Assembly: GCA_012735465.1 (NCBI GenBank)
Contig: JAAYHJ010000016.1
Span: 80,648 to 119,797 of the forward strand
From: Clostridiaceae bacterium
GTDB taxonomy: Bacteria; Bacillota; Clostridia; SK-Y3
Direction: 5' to 3'
Length of the DNA: 39,150 nt
Shown here: positions 10,560 to 19,862 of the stretch, one piece after another
How positions within the stretch are numbered: position 1 is the stretch's first letter
How the letters are laid out: each line of letters starts with the position of its first letter
Position numbers and translations under genes: made by a program
The notes under the pieces: model-generated
Databases searched by the model: none
The model's input: the letters and a program-made list of their open reading frames with translations, nothing else
Told to the model about the DNA's origin: nothing

Positions 10560-11108
10560 TTAATTATGCAATATATATTTTAAGGAAAAGGCAATGATTA
10601 TAAAACAAATTGTGCCAACATGATGTATCCATAAATAAAAATCATGTATGCGTTCTTTCCATTCCGATATTCCCTTATTTCCATTGTCAGGAATATCTTC
10701 ATTACTGCCATTTATCATGCTATCAATAACACTAATTATATCGTAGACCCAGTAGGCAATTAGAATTATAGCAAAAGCTTTCATGAAAAGTATATTTACC
10801 ATAAAAAAGGAATAAAGGAAATAGGTAATGACCATTAAATCCATCATAATAATGCACCCATACCCTAAACGGCCAATGTCTATTCCAAAAACCTCTCCCG
10901 TTCCATAAATACTTTCATCCATGTCTTCCAAATCATCCTCTTGATAATCTTCTCCCACTGCAGGAATAAACATGGCAAGTCCGTTTATAGAAATGAGAAC
11001 CAGAACAATTGACATAAAAAGAAAAAAAGCATCCGCATCATGAAAAATTATTGCAATAGGAAACAGGATGACCATAAATATCATCATAAACAAGTTTTTT
11101 ACCGACAT
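10560..11108 (-). CDS. Unknown membrane protein, four predicted helices
   Basis: I do not recognise this 182-residue protein. Hydrophobic stretches at about 5-22, 27-50, 85-110 and 108-128, with a final one at 160-178, suggest four to five membrane helices. Between helices 2 and 3 is a strongly acidic loop (EDYQEDDLEDMDES). A second polar loop (SMINGSNEDIPDNGNKG) precedes the last helix. ATG at 11108 follows GGATGTGAAAAT, an acceptable ribosome site. It lies between the small SLH protein and the MscS gene, all on one strand, with a probable terminator separating it from the SLH gene. Expression and composition look native. No motif gives a function. Confidence 0.75.
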   Translation of the reverse strand: MSVKNLFMMIFMVILFPIAIIFHDADAFFLFMSIVLVLISINGLAMFIPAVGEDYQEDDLEDMDESIYGTGEVFGIDIGRLGYGCIIMMDLMVITYFLYSFFMVNILFMKAFAIILIAYWVYDIISVIDSMINGSNEDIPDNGNKGISEWKERIHDFYLWIHHVGTICFIIIAFSLKYILHN

Positions 11109-11140
11109 ATTTTCACATCCAATCTAGATAGGCTTTAAAT

Positions 11141-11176
11141 CAACGGAAAAAATTGCGCTGGCAATTACTTTTTTAA
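11141..11176 (-). terminator. Probable terminator after the small SLH gene
   Basis: Minus-strand hairpin AATTGC / GCAATT with loop CAGC, continued by TTTT, lies a few bases after the stop at 11182. The stem is short, with additional A/T pairing below it. Confidence 0.5.
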
Positions 11177-11181
11177 CCGTT

Positions 11182-11754
11182 TCAGTTAGGTGAAGACCAC
11201 GCTATACCCAAACAGTTGGTTACCATTACGGCAATATCACCTCTTGTAACCGGCTTATTGTATTCAAGCTGCAGCTGTGTCGTAATTCCCAGCCGTTTGC
11301 CAACCTCTATGTAGTTATCCGGCCATTTTGTACCTTTTACTTCGTTAGCATATCCCAGCGTTCTTACCAGTATTGTAACAGCCTGCCCGAAGGTAATCAG
11401 CTCATCCGGCTTAAAAGTGCCGTCATCGTAACCTTCCACTGCCTTTAAACCATAGGCTGTGGCAATATAATTATACCCCCAGTAGTCTCTGCCAACATCC
11501 GAAAAAGGAAGTAGGGGCGGCAGGATTGGGTCATCTTCATATCCCAACATCCGGGAAAGAATAGCACAAAATTCCACCCTTCGAAGGTTTCTTTCCAAAC
11601 CCAGGCTCCCGTCTTCGTAACCTTTTAGCAAACCCAGCGCAACCATTTTTTCCGCTGCAACTTCATAGGCAGTATTTTGCGCAAATACGCTTTGAACCGT
11701 TATCAGTGAAATTATAAGCACCGATACAATTATTTTTATTCGTCTGTTCTTCAA
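11182..11754 (-). CDS. Small secreted S-layer-homology (SLH) protein
   Basis: An exported 190-residue protein with an N-terminal signal peptide (basic KNRRIK, hydrophobic IIVSVLIISLITVQSV, cleavage likely after VFA) followed by about three SLH repeats: roughly 35-90 (MVALGLLKGYEDGSLG), 90-150 (FSDVGRDYWGYNYIATAYG, GYDDGTFKPDELITFGQ) and a shorter third ending in VTRGDIAVMVTN. SLH domains bind pyruvylated secondary cell-wall polymers, so it should sit on the cell surface. No other domain is present, so it may be a surface adaptor or cap. The start is TTG at 11754, placed 7 nt after AAGGGGAG; a longer frame begins seven codons upstream. It is divergent from 11907. Confidence 0.88.
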   Translation of the reverse strand: MKNRRIKIIVSVLIISLITVQSVFAQNTAYEVAAEKMVALGLLKGYEDGSLGLERNLRRVEFCAILSRMLGYEDDPILPPLLPFSDVGRDYWGYNYIATAYGLKAVEGYDDGTFKPDELITFGQAVTILVRTLGYANEVKGTKWPDNYIEVGKRLGITTQLQLEYNKPVTRGDIAVMVTNCLGIAWSSPN

Positions 11755-11800
11755 AATATTTCTCCCCTTACACAAACTCGATTATTTTTAAGCTGTTATC

Positions 11801-11827
11801 ATTATACTATTCTTTTCTAATTTACAA
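11801..11827 (-). promoter_or_regulatory. Possible promoter of the SLH gene
   Basis: A perfect -10 TATAAT (11801-11806) with only a weak -35 candidate, TTGTAA at 15 bp spacing (11822-11827). It is about 50 bp upstream of the TTG start. Confidence 0.4.
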
Positions 11828-11906
11828 AAGGTATATCATTCCTTTTGAATAAAATTTAATCAATTTGAAATAATAAGTTTGAATTTTAATAACAAGGAGG
11901 AAGAAA

Positions 11907-12404
11907 ATGAGAAAAACAATTGTAGCTATTTTCGATTCCTATACATCTGCTGAAGATGCCGCAAGGCAGATAAAAGAAAACGGTCTGAGAACGGACGATA
12001 TATCCATTGTAGCAAAAGATAACCAAACAAATACAGGTAAAGAAACAAATACATTTACAAATGAAAACCAAAGGGTAAACGATAATGTTTCCGATGGTAC
12101 CGTCACAGGAGGCGTTTTAGGAGGAGTTGCCGGGCTGTTGCTTGGAATGGGTACCATGGTGATTCCCGGCCTGGGTGCCATTGCAGCGGCAGGGCCCATT
12201 GCAGGCCTTTTATCGGGTGCCATCACGGGCGGCATTGTGGGAGGATTGGTTGACCTTGGCATCCCCGAAGAAGCAGGCAGAAAATATGAAGAAGAGGTAC
12301 GTCAGGGCAGAATACTATGGAGTATGCGCACCGATGATAAAAACGTAGATAAAGTCTCAGACATACTAAATCGCTGCGGTGCCAAAAGCGTAGATATTCA
12401 TTAA
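11907..12404 (+). CDS. Gly-rich general-stress-type protein (YflT/GSP17M-like)
   Basis: A 165-residue protein whose N-terminus (KTIVAIFDSYTSAEDAARQIKE...) has the ferredoxin-like fold pattern of the general stress protein 17M / YflT group. In the middle is a long glycine- and alanine-rich hydrophobic segment (about 70-125, with GGVLGGVAGLLLG and GAITGGIVGGLVDLG), like a glycine-zipper, that may insert into or associate with membranes. The C-terminal part (about 125-165) again has a beta-alpha-beta look. The family is often induced by stress, but no function is proven. AAGGAGG lies 9 nt before the ATG. It is the only intact plus-strand gene in the window, divergent from the SLH gene and convergent with the acyl-CoA synthetase gene. 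Confidence 0.8.
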   Translation: MRKTIVAIFDSYTSAEDAARQIKENGLRTDDISIVAKDNQTNTGKETNTFTNENQRVNDNVSDGTVTGGVLGGVAGLLLGMGTMVIPGLGAIAAAGPIAGLLSGAITGGIVGGLVDLGIPEEAGRKYEEEVRQGRILWSMRTDDKNVDKVSDILNRCGAKSVDIH

Positions 12405-12419
12405 GTTTTAAACTGCAAT

Positions 12420-12446
12420 TAAATGCTGGGATATCTCAGCATTTTG
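12420..12446 (+). terminator. Terminator after the stress-protein gene
   Basis: AAATGCTG / CAGCATTT stem (8 bp plus weak inner pairs) followed by TTTTGTT on the plus strand, in the 42-bp gap between convergent genes. On the minus strand no T-run follows, so it serves mainly the plus gene. Confidence 0.7.
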
Positions 12447-14165
12447 TTATTGCAGCTTTTCCATATACCTCTTTATTTTCCTCGTAGTGGTTTTTTGAAA
12501 TTCTTCTTTTCTAATAGTAAAGTCCGCAATACGTTTATATAAGGGCATTTTATGGTTAACTTCCCTAACCTCATTTTGTATAAGCTTATACAAATCCTGC
12601 TCCGCATAGTTTTCACCCAATACTTCAGTTACTGCTTCAAAATCAGGAACAATCTGAGCATTTACATAGGTTTCTCCGCTTTTTTCATCGTATTTGCCCC
12701 AGACAAGACTTTCCGCAATATACTTGCTTCTGCCTAAATATGCCTCTACTTCTTCAGGGAAAATATTTTTACCATTCTTGGTTACAATCACATTTTTTTG
12801 TCTCCCCGTTATATGCACAAAACCATCCTTATCGATAAAACCTAAATCACCGGTATAAAACCATCCGTCTTTTAAAACCTTCCGGGTTTCAGCATCATTC
12901 TGGTAATAGCCCAACATTACATTATCGCCTTTGCATATTATTTCACCTATACCATCCGCATCCGGATTATGAATTTTTACTTCCATTCCGGGCAACGGCA
13001 GGCCTGCCGCATCATCTTTGAAGTAACAATCCCTGTTTAAGGCAGCTATGGGAGAACATTCTGTCAGTCCATATCCCTGCACCATATGTATCCCCAATTC
13101 TCTGAAACCTTTTGATACCAGTGGGTCTATTCCTGCTCCTCCGCTTATAAAAAGACGTATATGTCCCCCAAAATTGTCATGTATCTTGCTGAAAAGCTTT
13201 TTGGACAAATCAATGCCCAAAATATTTAAGAACTTATTAATCTTAATGGCAAACTTAAGCTTTGATGCCATTCCGCTTTTTTCGGCCTGCTGCCATATCT
13301 TTTTATACATGGACTCAAAAAGAAGCGGTACTCCCAGCATCATTGTAGCCTTTGACTCTTTAAGGTTTTTTACAATATGCCTTAATCCTTCGCAATAAGC
13401 TATTGTACAGCCTCGGTAAATGGGGGCTAAAAAACCACAAGTACATTCATAAGTATGATGAATGGGCAGTACGGAAAGAAATATGTCTTTTTCATCAATA
13501 TAAACCATCTGGCACATTGCCATAAGATTTGTGCAAATATTTTTTTGAGAAAGCATAACTCCTTTTGCTAAACCCGTAGTTCCCGAGGTAAACAGCAAAA
13601 TACTCATTTCTTCCGCATTAATAGGTTCGTTTATAAATCTTTTATCACCGGCTTCCGTTTTTTTTCTGCCTTTATCGATCAAATCATAAATACAATGGAT
13701 ATTCTTATTTCCCGTGTTCCTTTCCATTGAAATCAGTGTTTTTACTTGCGGTAATCCCTTGCATATATTTATAATATCTTTCTCATATTTACCGGAAAAA
13801 AATATACCGCTTGCTTCCGATACATTTAGGAGGTTTTCCAGTTCATGAACAGGCAGGTCTTTATCCAGGGGAACCACTATTCCAATACCATTTACAATGG
13901 CAAGATAGGACACCGCCCATTCATACCTGTTTTCACCAATTATTGCAATCCTTTTTCCTTTGAGACCAAGATCCATTAACTCAGTTCCCAAAGCCTCAAC
14001 ATCCTGCTTAAACTGCTTATATGAAATAGGCTTATAATCCTTCCCCGCTTCTGTCTTTACATAAAATGCCGGCTTATCCCCGTATATCTTCACGCTTTGC
14101 TCCAGCATATCCTTTAAATCCTTAATTTCACGCACAGCATATAAAGGCTTATCTTTTCCCCGCAC
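12447..14165 (-). CDS. AMP-forming acyl-CoA synthetase (long-chain fatty acid-CoA ligase-like)
   Basis: Activates a carboxylic acid, probably a fatty acid, with ATP and CoA through an acyl-adenylate. The approximately 572 residues show the ANL superfamily signatures: P-loop-like LLFTSGTTGLAKGVMLS, the adenine-binding region VQGYGLTECSP, YTGDLGFIDKDGFVHITGR with the hinge Asp, and KNGKNIFPEEVE; the terminal catalytic Lys region is TTTRKIKRYM. No transmembrane or carrier domain is fused. Start choice: GTG at 14165 lies 8 nt after GGGGG and downstream of the predicted transcription start near 14216; the longest frame begins at 14234, upstream of that start, so it is unlikely. GTG at 14168 or ATG at 14180 remain possible. 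The substrate cannot be told from sequence. Confidence 0.88.
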   Translation of the reverse strand: MRGKDKPLYAVREIKDLKDMLEQSVKIYGDKPAFYVKTEAGKDYKPISYKQFKQDVEALGTELMDLGLKGKRIAIIGENRYEWAVSYLAIVNGIGIVVPLDKDLPVHELENLLNVSEASGIFFSGKYEKDIINICKGLPQVKTLISMERNTGNKNIHCIYDLIDKGRKKTEAGDKRFINEPINAEEMSILLFTSGTTGLAKGVMLSQKNICTNLMAMCQMVYIDEKDIFLSVLPIHHTYECTCGFLAPIYRGCTIAYCEGLRHIVKNLKESKATMMLGVPLLFESMYKKIWQQAEKSGMASKLKFAIKINKFLNILGIDLSKKLFSKIHDNFGGHIRLFISGGAGIDPLVSKGFRELGIHMVQGYGLTECSPIAALNRDCYFKDDAAGLPLPGMEVKIHNPDADGIGEIICKGDNVMLGYYQNDAETRKVLKDGWFYTGDLGFIDKDGFVHITGRQKNVIVTKNGKNIFPEEVEAYLGRSKYIAESLVWGKYDEKSGETYVNAQIVPDFEAVTEVLGENYAEQDLYKLIQNEVREVNHKMPLYKRIADFTIRKEEFQKTTTRKIKRYMEKLQ

Positions 14166-14222
14166 CACGCATTCCCCCATTATGCAATATTTCAATTTTT
14201 TGTACATTGTACTAATACTGAA

Positions 14223-14251
14223 ATTATATAACAAATCGTCTTAAATGTCAT
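14223..14251 (-). promoter_or_regulatory. Sigma-A promoter of the acyl-CoA synthetase gene
   Basis: -35 ATGACA (14246-14251), 17-bp spacer, -10 TATAAT (14223-14228). It lies between the cyclase remnant and the gene and predicts a start near 14216. Confidence 0.75.
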
Positions 14252-14259
14252 TTGTTTTA

Positions 14260-14343
14260 TTAATTTTTCATTAACAATACTCTGGCCGGGTTCCCATCGC
14301 CTCCCACGATGGGAAGGGGTACAATGATGGGAACATATTCACC
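14260..14343 (-). pseudogene. Remnant of a cyclase-family gene (last 27 codons and stop)
   Basis: Translated on the minus strand this piece reads GEYVPIIVPLPIVGGDG then NPARVLLMKN and a stop. It matches the C-terminus of the complete cyclase gene at 20798-21427 at 21 of 27 residues; 60 bp compared by eye (14281-14340 with 20831-20890) show 11 mismatches. Upstream of the Gly codon the frame meets stops and homology ends abruptly. It has no start or ribosome site. It is a leftover of a gene duplication or of the recombination that brought in the glycosidase region. The piece also holds a TTCCCATCG/CGATGGGAA inverted repeat. Confidence 0.85.
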
Positions 14344-14394
14344 TTATTATATATACTTCAACACGAATCAATTATGACGCAAAAATAAACACAC

Positions 14395-14440
14395 AAAAAA
14401 AAGAGGCTATTGACATACACATAAAGTCAACAACCTCTTT
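14395..14440 (-). terminator. Terminator of the GH95-like gene
   Basis: Minus-strand stem AAAGAGG-TTGTTGAC / GTCAATA-CCTCTTT with minor mismatches, followed by TTTTTTTT. It is about 45 bp after the stop of the glycosidase gene. Confidence 0.9.
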
Positions 14441-14482
14441 CATCTTCCGATCTACAGATATGGTATTTTCTAAATTAATACC

Positions 14483-17400
14483 TTATTCTTCAGCGGATAA
14501 TAATACAACATTAGATAATGGAATCATATTTGTCTTTGATAAATCTTCTCCATCCCATACAAATACCTTCACGTAATGTCCCGTTATATCAGCAGGCAAT
14601 CTGAATCCTGCGTACAACGTTTGAGTATCCCCTCTCGCAATTTTTTTATACATATAAGATACGTTAACCATGCGATTATTTGCGTCATAAAGGGCTACTA
14701 TGGCAAGTACGGGCTGATTATCATCCCCGCTGATGTTTTCAACAGTAACATTTGCTGTAATCATTCCTTTGGCAATTAAACTGTTTGGCGTGAAAGTTGT
14801 GTTTACAACAAATCCCGTTTCCCCTATTTTCTCAAGATTCTGGACCGCAAGACGTAATTCTTCATATGCCTGGTTTATTTCTTCAATCGTTGAAGAGGAA
14901 GAATTAGCAATTTCTTTGGCGTTATTATATGCCTCTAAAAATCTGTTGTAACTCTCCGGAGTATACTCTTTTTCATCAATTGAAAGCTGTTCGTAATAAT
15001 TTTTGAGCCTCAACAACGCCTCATCGCGCTCAACATTGTATCTAATCTCTTCTGCAGTCAGCGCACTGTCATATATCTTGAAGGATGCCAGCTGTCCAGA
15101 GAAATACGGGTCTCCGTTCCATGTAGGTCTGCCTATATACCCTATACAATCTGACGGATTATGATTAGCTGCTAAAATATCCAATATTTTTTGACCGTGA
15201 TTCATAGTGTTTACAAGTTTTCCGTTTAAGTAATATTCCATTATTCCGCCTTCTTTAAATACCGCTGTTACTCTATTGATAGTATTATCAGGAATCTGCG
15301 GATTAAACTGGTTGGCCCCTACATTATTTAAAAGGATCTCCCATTGAGCTCCATTAGCAGTATTCGGATGGAATCTCACATAATTACAGTTTGGATATTG
15401 GGTAAATCCTGTACCCAAAGTAAGCAATGCCTCATTTTGCCTGCTTCCCTTCTTAAATTCAAATTCAATCGTGAAATTTTCTCCATCAATAATGTCATTG
15501 GGAAGCTTGACATAGCGTGAATTGTTACCGGAGCCGAAATCAAGCACCTTTCTTTCGCCCGAAGTCTTCACATTAGAAGCCGACAGTCCAACCATCTCGG
15601 CGTCAAAACCATTTCCGCTGATATCCGCCAGTTTTCCGTCTTCCGTGATGGTCATATCGTAGTTGACGACGATTCCCCTACCGGTTTTGAATATCAAGGC
15701 TTCTATAGCAGCATTAATTTTGCTCATGGCCATAGCTATTTCATCAGCTGACGGGTCAGTTTTATCCCTTATAACTATTGCCTCCGCAATAGCTTGCTCA
15801 AGAACGCTATAAGTTTCAGGTGTATAGAAATCGGGTCTATAACTTTGCGCTCTAGCAATCAACTCAGCAAGGTCTTCGACATCAGCAACATAATCCATGT
15901 TGTAAATTTGCAATTCCCAAATAGAAACTTCCACTGCACAGTACATCTGCAGGCGCACATATCTGGCCGTTATCGGAACAAATTGGATGCCATAGTAGGC
16001 GTGGAAATTTGTATCGGCCGGATCAAAACGTGCCATAAAATCCTTGTAGTTTCTAGTTCCCTTAGAATCTTCCGCACCGCTGTAGAAATTATATGCAGTT
16101 TTCCATTGACCGTCCTTCGGATCTTGGTATTCCAGCACAAAGTCTATAATGCGGTGGTCCTCATTATTAACCATTTCCACATATTCATCCAATACTAAAG
16201 TATTAAATGTCCGGTTTTCACCTAAATCAAGGGTTAGATTATAGGTCTGATATTTAGCTGAGTTCCTGGCAGCCCAGCGGGTTCCACTGTTACCGTCCCG
16301 AACATTATTAGCGGGCAATCCTGAATATGTTTCATTCGTTGTATAAGCGGTTGTTCCCGGTTGTGAAGCTAAATTTGTACCGCTCACTACCATATAACTT
16401 CCTTCAACGGTTTTCCCAAGTTTCTCACCGGTAGCTTTAACAAACAGACTTGCCTTAATGTTGGTGATTCCTCTAGGTATAATAATAGACCCAGAATACA
16501 AATTAGACGTTGTTGTTGGTTCACTGCCGTCCAATGTATATCTTATTTCAAAGCCATCGATATCATTATAATCAAATTCTAAAGTCCGCGGTGAGTTGTA
16601 GACTCCCGGACGCAAGGACAAAGATAACGGAAAATCATAGGCGTTCCTAAATATTTTCAGTTGTTCACTAAGGTACATCAAAGCACTGCGGATATCATCG
16701 TCGGAAGCCTCTGCATCATTATATACATTCATAGCATTTTCAATTGCAGATGCCAAAGCGTTATTAACAGATTCGTTAGGAGCAGGGAATGTTGGTGCTA
16801 ATCTTTTGTTTAGCTCCTGTTGAGCATTATTTATATTTTCCATCAAAAGATCCTTTGTAACTTCAAACTCGATAAACTGAATGTCGGCAACATCACCGGC
16901 ATGCATATTAAGTACTATTTTATCACCTTTTGATATAGTTGCATCAACATTTCCTGAAACATTAGCATCAATCCATTCACGTCCATATGTAAGTGTAATG
17001 GTCTGGTCAATATCAGAACGGATTTGAACGTTGGTAACTCCATATGAAGTATTCCAGCTGAGTCTTTCAACTTCCGCTCTGGAACGCGCCATCAAACCGT
17101 TAATAGAACCCGACGTCCATAAGGGAGGCAAAGCAGGTAGTATTTCAATCTCTCCTGTATTTGAAAATAATAGGGCTTCATTAATAACACCAACCAAGCC
17201 TATTGACGTGTCGGTACAATAGGTATCGCTGCCGCGGTTAGTGTTGTGATCTGTCATCATAGAGGTATAGTAAATATCACTTGACAAAACATGCTTCAAA
17301 ACATTTTGAACATCCGTACCATCATTAAGCCGCGCAGAAACCAGGCCCCTGTGCATCCAACCATGTCCTGTCGTATTATCACCCGTATTTAACCTGTCTC

Positions 17401-19705
17401 TATTGGCAATCGCCTGTTTAGCACCCTTGTAAAGCGTCTCATCGTACCGTGTTTCATAGGCTGGCCATGCTACATACAAGTGGCTAATGTGTCGGTGATT
17501 GTTGTTTTCAATGTAGTCTTGAGTAGCCCATTCGCGAAGTGCTCCACCGCCGCCCCAATCTGTAAGAACACCTTCTTCACCGTCGTATTGATAATCCGGT
17601 AATTTATCAAGCAGGTCTTGCCATTTAGCTATGGCTGCATCTTTGCCGGGGCGGTTTACTGCCTTTTCCAATTCAATTACCATTTTAAGGCCATCGCGGG
17701 CAGCAGCAATATCCATGGTAGCATTGACGGTAAGCGTGCTGGTATACCCGAGAGGATTGTTTTCAGGCGAATAAGTAGGAATAAGCAGATATTTTTCCCC
17801 TTCTTTTAGTTCCTTTTTCCCCGGTTCATAATGTCTGACTCCATTGGCATCCGTGTAGTATTCCGGATTACACAATTGTTCCCAGTAGTTAGCTTGCTTA
17901 GTTAAAAGGGGAAGGAGAATATCTTTTTCCAAATCCAAATAACCGCGTTCCTTAATAGCATCAATCTCTTCCTGCGTAAGGCCGCCATCTTCCACACCCA
18001 ACACGTGGGTGATACTGTCAAAGTCATATAAACCATTGTTCTTGTCAAAGGCAAGAGGAATCTTTTGATTTCCATAACACTGCCAATATTCGTAAATAGG
18101 AAGCAGCATCCAGCTTGCCCCTGCATGCCAGAACTGGAACGGGTAATATCGGTCTGTCTCAATCTGCATTGCCCTGTCTCCGTCTGTGTTAACCGGAACC
18201 TGGAGCGCATCATGCATATGTAAGCTGTCATAAGCATTTTGCATCCAATCGTCAACCTGACGAAGTACAAAATAAATATAACCTAGAGGTGCATCCTTTA
18301 AATTGCCTGTATTCATTGGAGATACCTGGAGGTTTACATTCGCATCCATGGTATAAATTCCTCTCCATCCGGGCACCCATTCTCCGGTCCACATTCCGGT
18401 CAGCCTTGGTACCATATAACCCGAACTGGTTAACAGCGCATAACGTCCCGCGTTGTAGGCGCGCTCTACCAAAGCGGAATTTAGTTCCTTACCCTTTTGC
18501 TTGGCCAAAAGATCCTCGTTGGTTAAATTGCGATCGCTCTGGTCCGCATTAAGACTAAATTTAACCTTGTCAAACTGCGGCTTGTGCAAAGCAACATGCT
18601 CGGATAGTGCTGCCTCGTAATCAAAACTGCCGCCCTGCGCATATTTGAGCACTACTTGATTAACTTCGTCGGCAAGTTTGTCCACCAATGGATAACTTGT
18701 TGCCGCAGCAAAATCAGCTAATGAACCCATTTCATGGGTACGGTCGGATTTTGTTATTAAGTAGACTGCATCTGCATCAGTTATTTTGATACCCGGGTTA
18801 GCTTCGGTACCTACATTTTGTGTATCTTTGCTACCTCCAAGAGTTACTTTTTCTTTTGTTCCACCAACCACAACAACGCGCGTCAGCCCAGCATAACCAC
18901 CATATCTTAACTCACTATTTGGAAAATCAGGATAGTGGGCAACTTGGACAATATAATCCGCATTTTCATCAACCAGCTTCTTATACTGCATACTCCTACC
19001 ATCTGAGCTATTCCATTTATACATTGATGACGGGTTGTCAATACTTATTGTCATATTTACCTTGGTCCCGGTTGACGACTTTTTAATTTCCGTTATTGTA
19101 ACATCGTCAGCTCTTGAGGTAAATGTCTTGCGCTCCCATGTACCATCCTCATCAGTGTATTTTACACCCACTTCAGCCGTTTCAAAATCCGTCCACCGTT
19201 CATAATCCCAATATGTTTTTGCTTGCATTGTTAAACGAAGCTGATGAGATGGATGGAAACAATAGAAAAAATCTCTCCAATTACGAAGTGCATTAGACGC
19301 TGCCGTAGCATTATTATTAAAAACAGCTGTTCTTGCCTGTAGAAATTCATCATAAAGATTTGGAATGGATGTGCGTCTGGAATTTGAAGGCATAATAAAA
19401 TAAATGTTTTGATAAATTAAGACATCGGAATAGGGGGCTCCTGATGTTACGACACCATTATGCCCGTTACCGCTGACCATACCTTCACGCCAATTACGAT
19501 TATTACCGGGATTAGCAAAAGTCTTTGCTACAATTTTAGTTGTGGGTTCCGAATAATCTTCTAATATTTCTTGTGAAGCTAAAAAATCTCTAATTGAAAC
19601 ATCAACGGTTGGGTCTTCAGCAAGAGCAAACCCGAAAGGAATCATTGCTGTTACCATAGCACATGTAAGCAATAATGCCAACGATTTCTTCAATGTAGTC
19701 CTCAT
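14483..19705 (-). CDS. Secreted multimodular GH95-like glycosidase (alpha-L-fucosidase/galactosidase type)
   Basis: A 1740-residue secreted enzyme. Signal peptide 1-29 ends FALA/ED. The catalytic module (about 60-945) resembles GH95: GMVSGNGHNGVV at 75-86, the Asn pair in MDANVNLQ (Asn456, Asn458), NNHRHISHLY at 735-744 with Glu733 as possible acid, and TDTSIG with Asp832 at the site of the usual QIDGNFG Asp; the module ends EILPALPPLW. Then follow a FIVAR helix (948-1023), a chitobiase-C-like domain (1024-1106), a discoidin/CBM32-like domain (1108-1272), a second FIVAR (1275-1340), a LamG-like lectin domain (1343-1555), a third FIVAR (1558-1628) and a C-terminal beta domain. No dockerin, SLH or sortase signal is present, so it is probably released. 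AAGGAG lies 11 nt before the ATG. Exact substrate unknown. Confidence 0.85.
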   Translation of the reverse strand: MRTTLKKSLALLLTCAMVTAMIPFGFALAEDPTVDVSIRDFLASQEILEDYSEPTTKIVAKTFANPGNNRNWREGMVSGNGHNGVVTSGAPYSDVLIYQNIYFIMPSNSRRTSIPNLYDEFLQARTAVFNNNATAASNALRNWRDFFYCFHPSHQLRLTMQAKTYWDYERWTDFETAEVGVKYTDEDGTWERKTFTSRADDVTITEIKKSSTGTKVNMTISIDNPSSMYKWNSSDGRSMQYKKLVDENADYIVQVAHYPDFPNSELRYGGYAGLTRVVVVGGTKEKVTLGGSKDTQNVGTEANPGIKITDADAVYLITKSDRTHEMGSLADFAAATSYPLVDKLADEVNQVVLKYAQGGSFDYEAALSEHVALHKPQFDKVKFSLNADQSDRNLTNEDLLAKQKGKELNSALVERAYNAGRYALLTSSGYMVPRLTGMWTGEWVPGWRGIYTMDANVNLQVSPMNTGNLKDAPLGYIYFVLRQVDDWMQNAYDSLHMHDALQVPVNTDGDRAMQIETDRYYPFQFWHAGASWMLLPIYEYWQCYGNQKIPLAFDKNNGLYDFDSITHVLGVEDGGLTQEEIDAIKERGYLDLEKDILLPLLTKQANYWEQLCNPEYYTDANGVRHYEPGKKELKEGEKYLLIPTYSPENNPLGYTSTLTVNATMDIAAARDGLKMVIELEKAVNRPGKDAAIAKWQDLLDKLPDYQYDGEEGVLTDWGGGGALREWATQDYIENNNHRHISHLYVAWPAYETRYDETLYKGAKQAIANRDRLNTGDNTTGHGWMHRGLVSARLNDGTDVQNVLKHVLSSDIYYTSMMTDHNTNRGSDTYCTDTSIGLVGVINEALLFSNTGEIEILPALPPLWTSGSINGLMARSRAEVERLSWNTSYGVTNVQIRSDIDQTITLTYGREWIDANVSGNVDATISKGDKIVLNMHAGDVADIQFIEFEVTKDLLMENINNAQQELNKRLAPTFPAPNESVNNALASAIENAMNVYNDAEASDDDIRSALMYLSEQLKIFRNAYDFPLSLSLRPGVYNSPRTLEFDYNDIDGFEIRYTLDGSEPTTTSNLYSGSIIIPRGITNIKASLFVKATGEKLGKTVEGSYMVVSGTNLASQPGTTAYTTNETYSGLPANNVRDGNSGTRWAARNSAKYQTYNLTLDLGENRTFNTLVLDEYVEMVNNEDHRIIDFVLEYQDPKDGQWKTAYNFYSGAEDSKGTRNYKDFMARFDPADTNFHAYYGIQFVPITARYVRLQMYCAVEVSIWELQIYNMDYVADVEDLAELIARAQSYRPDFYTPETYSVLEQAIAEAIVIRDKTDPSADEIAMAMSKINAAIEALIFKTGRGIVVNYDMTITEDGKLADISGNGFDAEMVGLSASNVKTSGERKVLDFGSGNNSRYVKLPNDIIDGENFTIEFEFKKGSRQNEALLTLGTGFTQYPNCNYVRFHPNTANGAQWEILLNNVGANQFNPQIPDNTINRVTAVFKEGGIMEYYLNGKLVNTMNHGQKILDILAANHNPSDCIGYIGRPTWNGDPYFSGQLASFKIYDSALTAEEIRYNVERDEALLRLKNYYEQLSIDEKEYTPESYNRFLEAYNNAKEIANSSSSTIEEINQAYEELRLAVQNLEKIGETGFVVNTTFTPNSLIAKGMITANVTVENISGDDNQPVLAIVALYDANNRMVNVSYMYKKIARGDTQTLYAGFRLPADITGHYVKVFVWDGEDLSKTNMIPLSNVVLLSAEE

Positions 19706-19799
19706 AGTTATTTAGCTCCTTCCATTGTTCATTTTGTTTGATTACAACACGCTTTAATATTAGAAAGAAATTTTATCTTTTCTGCCAATTTTTAAAGCT

Positions 19800-19828
19800 A
19801 TATTACAAATTGCCCACCTCCTTTTCAA
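19800..19828 (-). promoter_or_regulatory. Promoter of the GH95-like gene
   Basis: -35 TTGAAA (19823-19828), 17-bp spacer, -10 TAATAT (19800-19805); predicted start near 19793, giving an approximately 90-nt leader. It lies between the gene and the IS remnant, so the gene travels with its own promoter. Confidence 0.65.
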
Positions 19829-19862
19829 AACACACCATAAACAGAAAATAGATTAGACTAAT

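Noticed and set aside
14166-14234. N-terminal extension of the acyl-CoA synthetase (start at 14234)
   Set aside because: It begins upstream of the predicted transcription start at 14216, its sequence is not family-like, and the GTG at 14165 has a good ribosome site.
14288-14312. TTCCCATCG/CGATGGGAA hairpin as a terminator
   Set aside because: No T-run follows on either strand, and the symmetry lies within the coding remnant of the cyclase; the right-hand copy lacks it.
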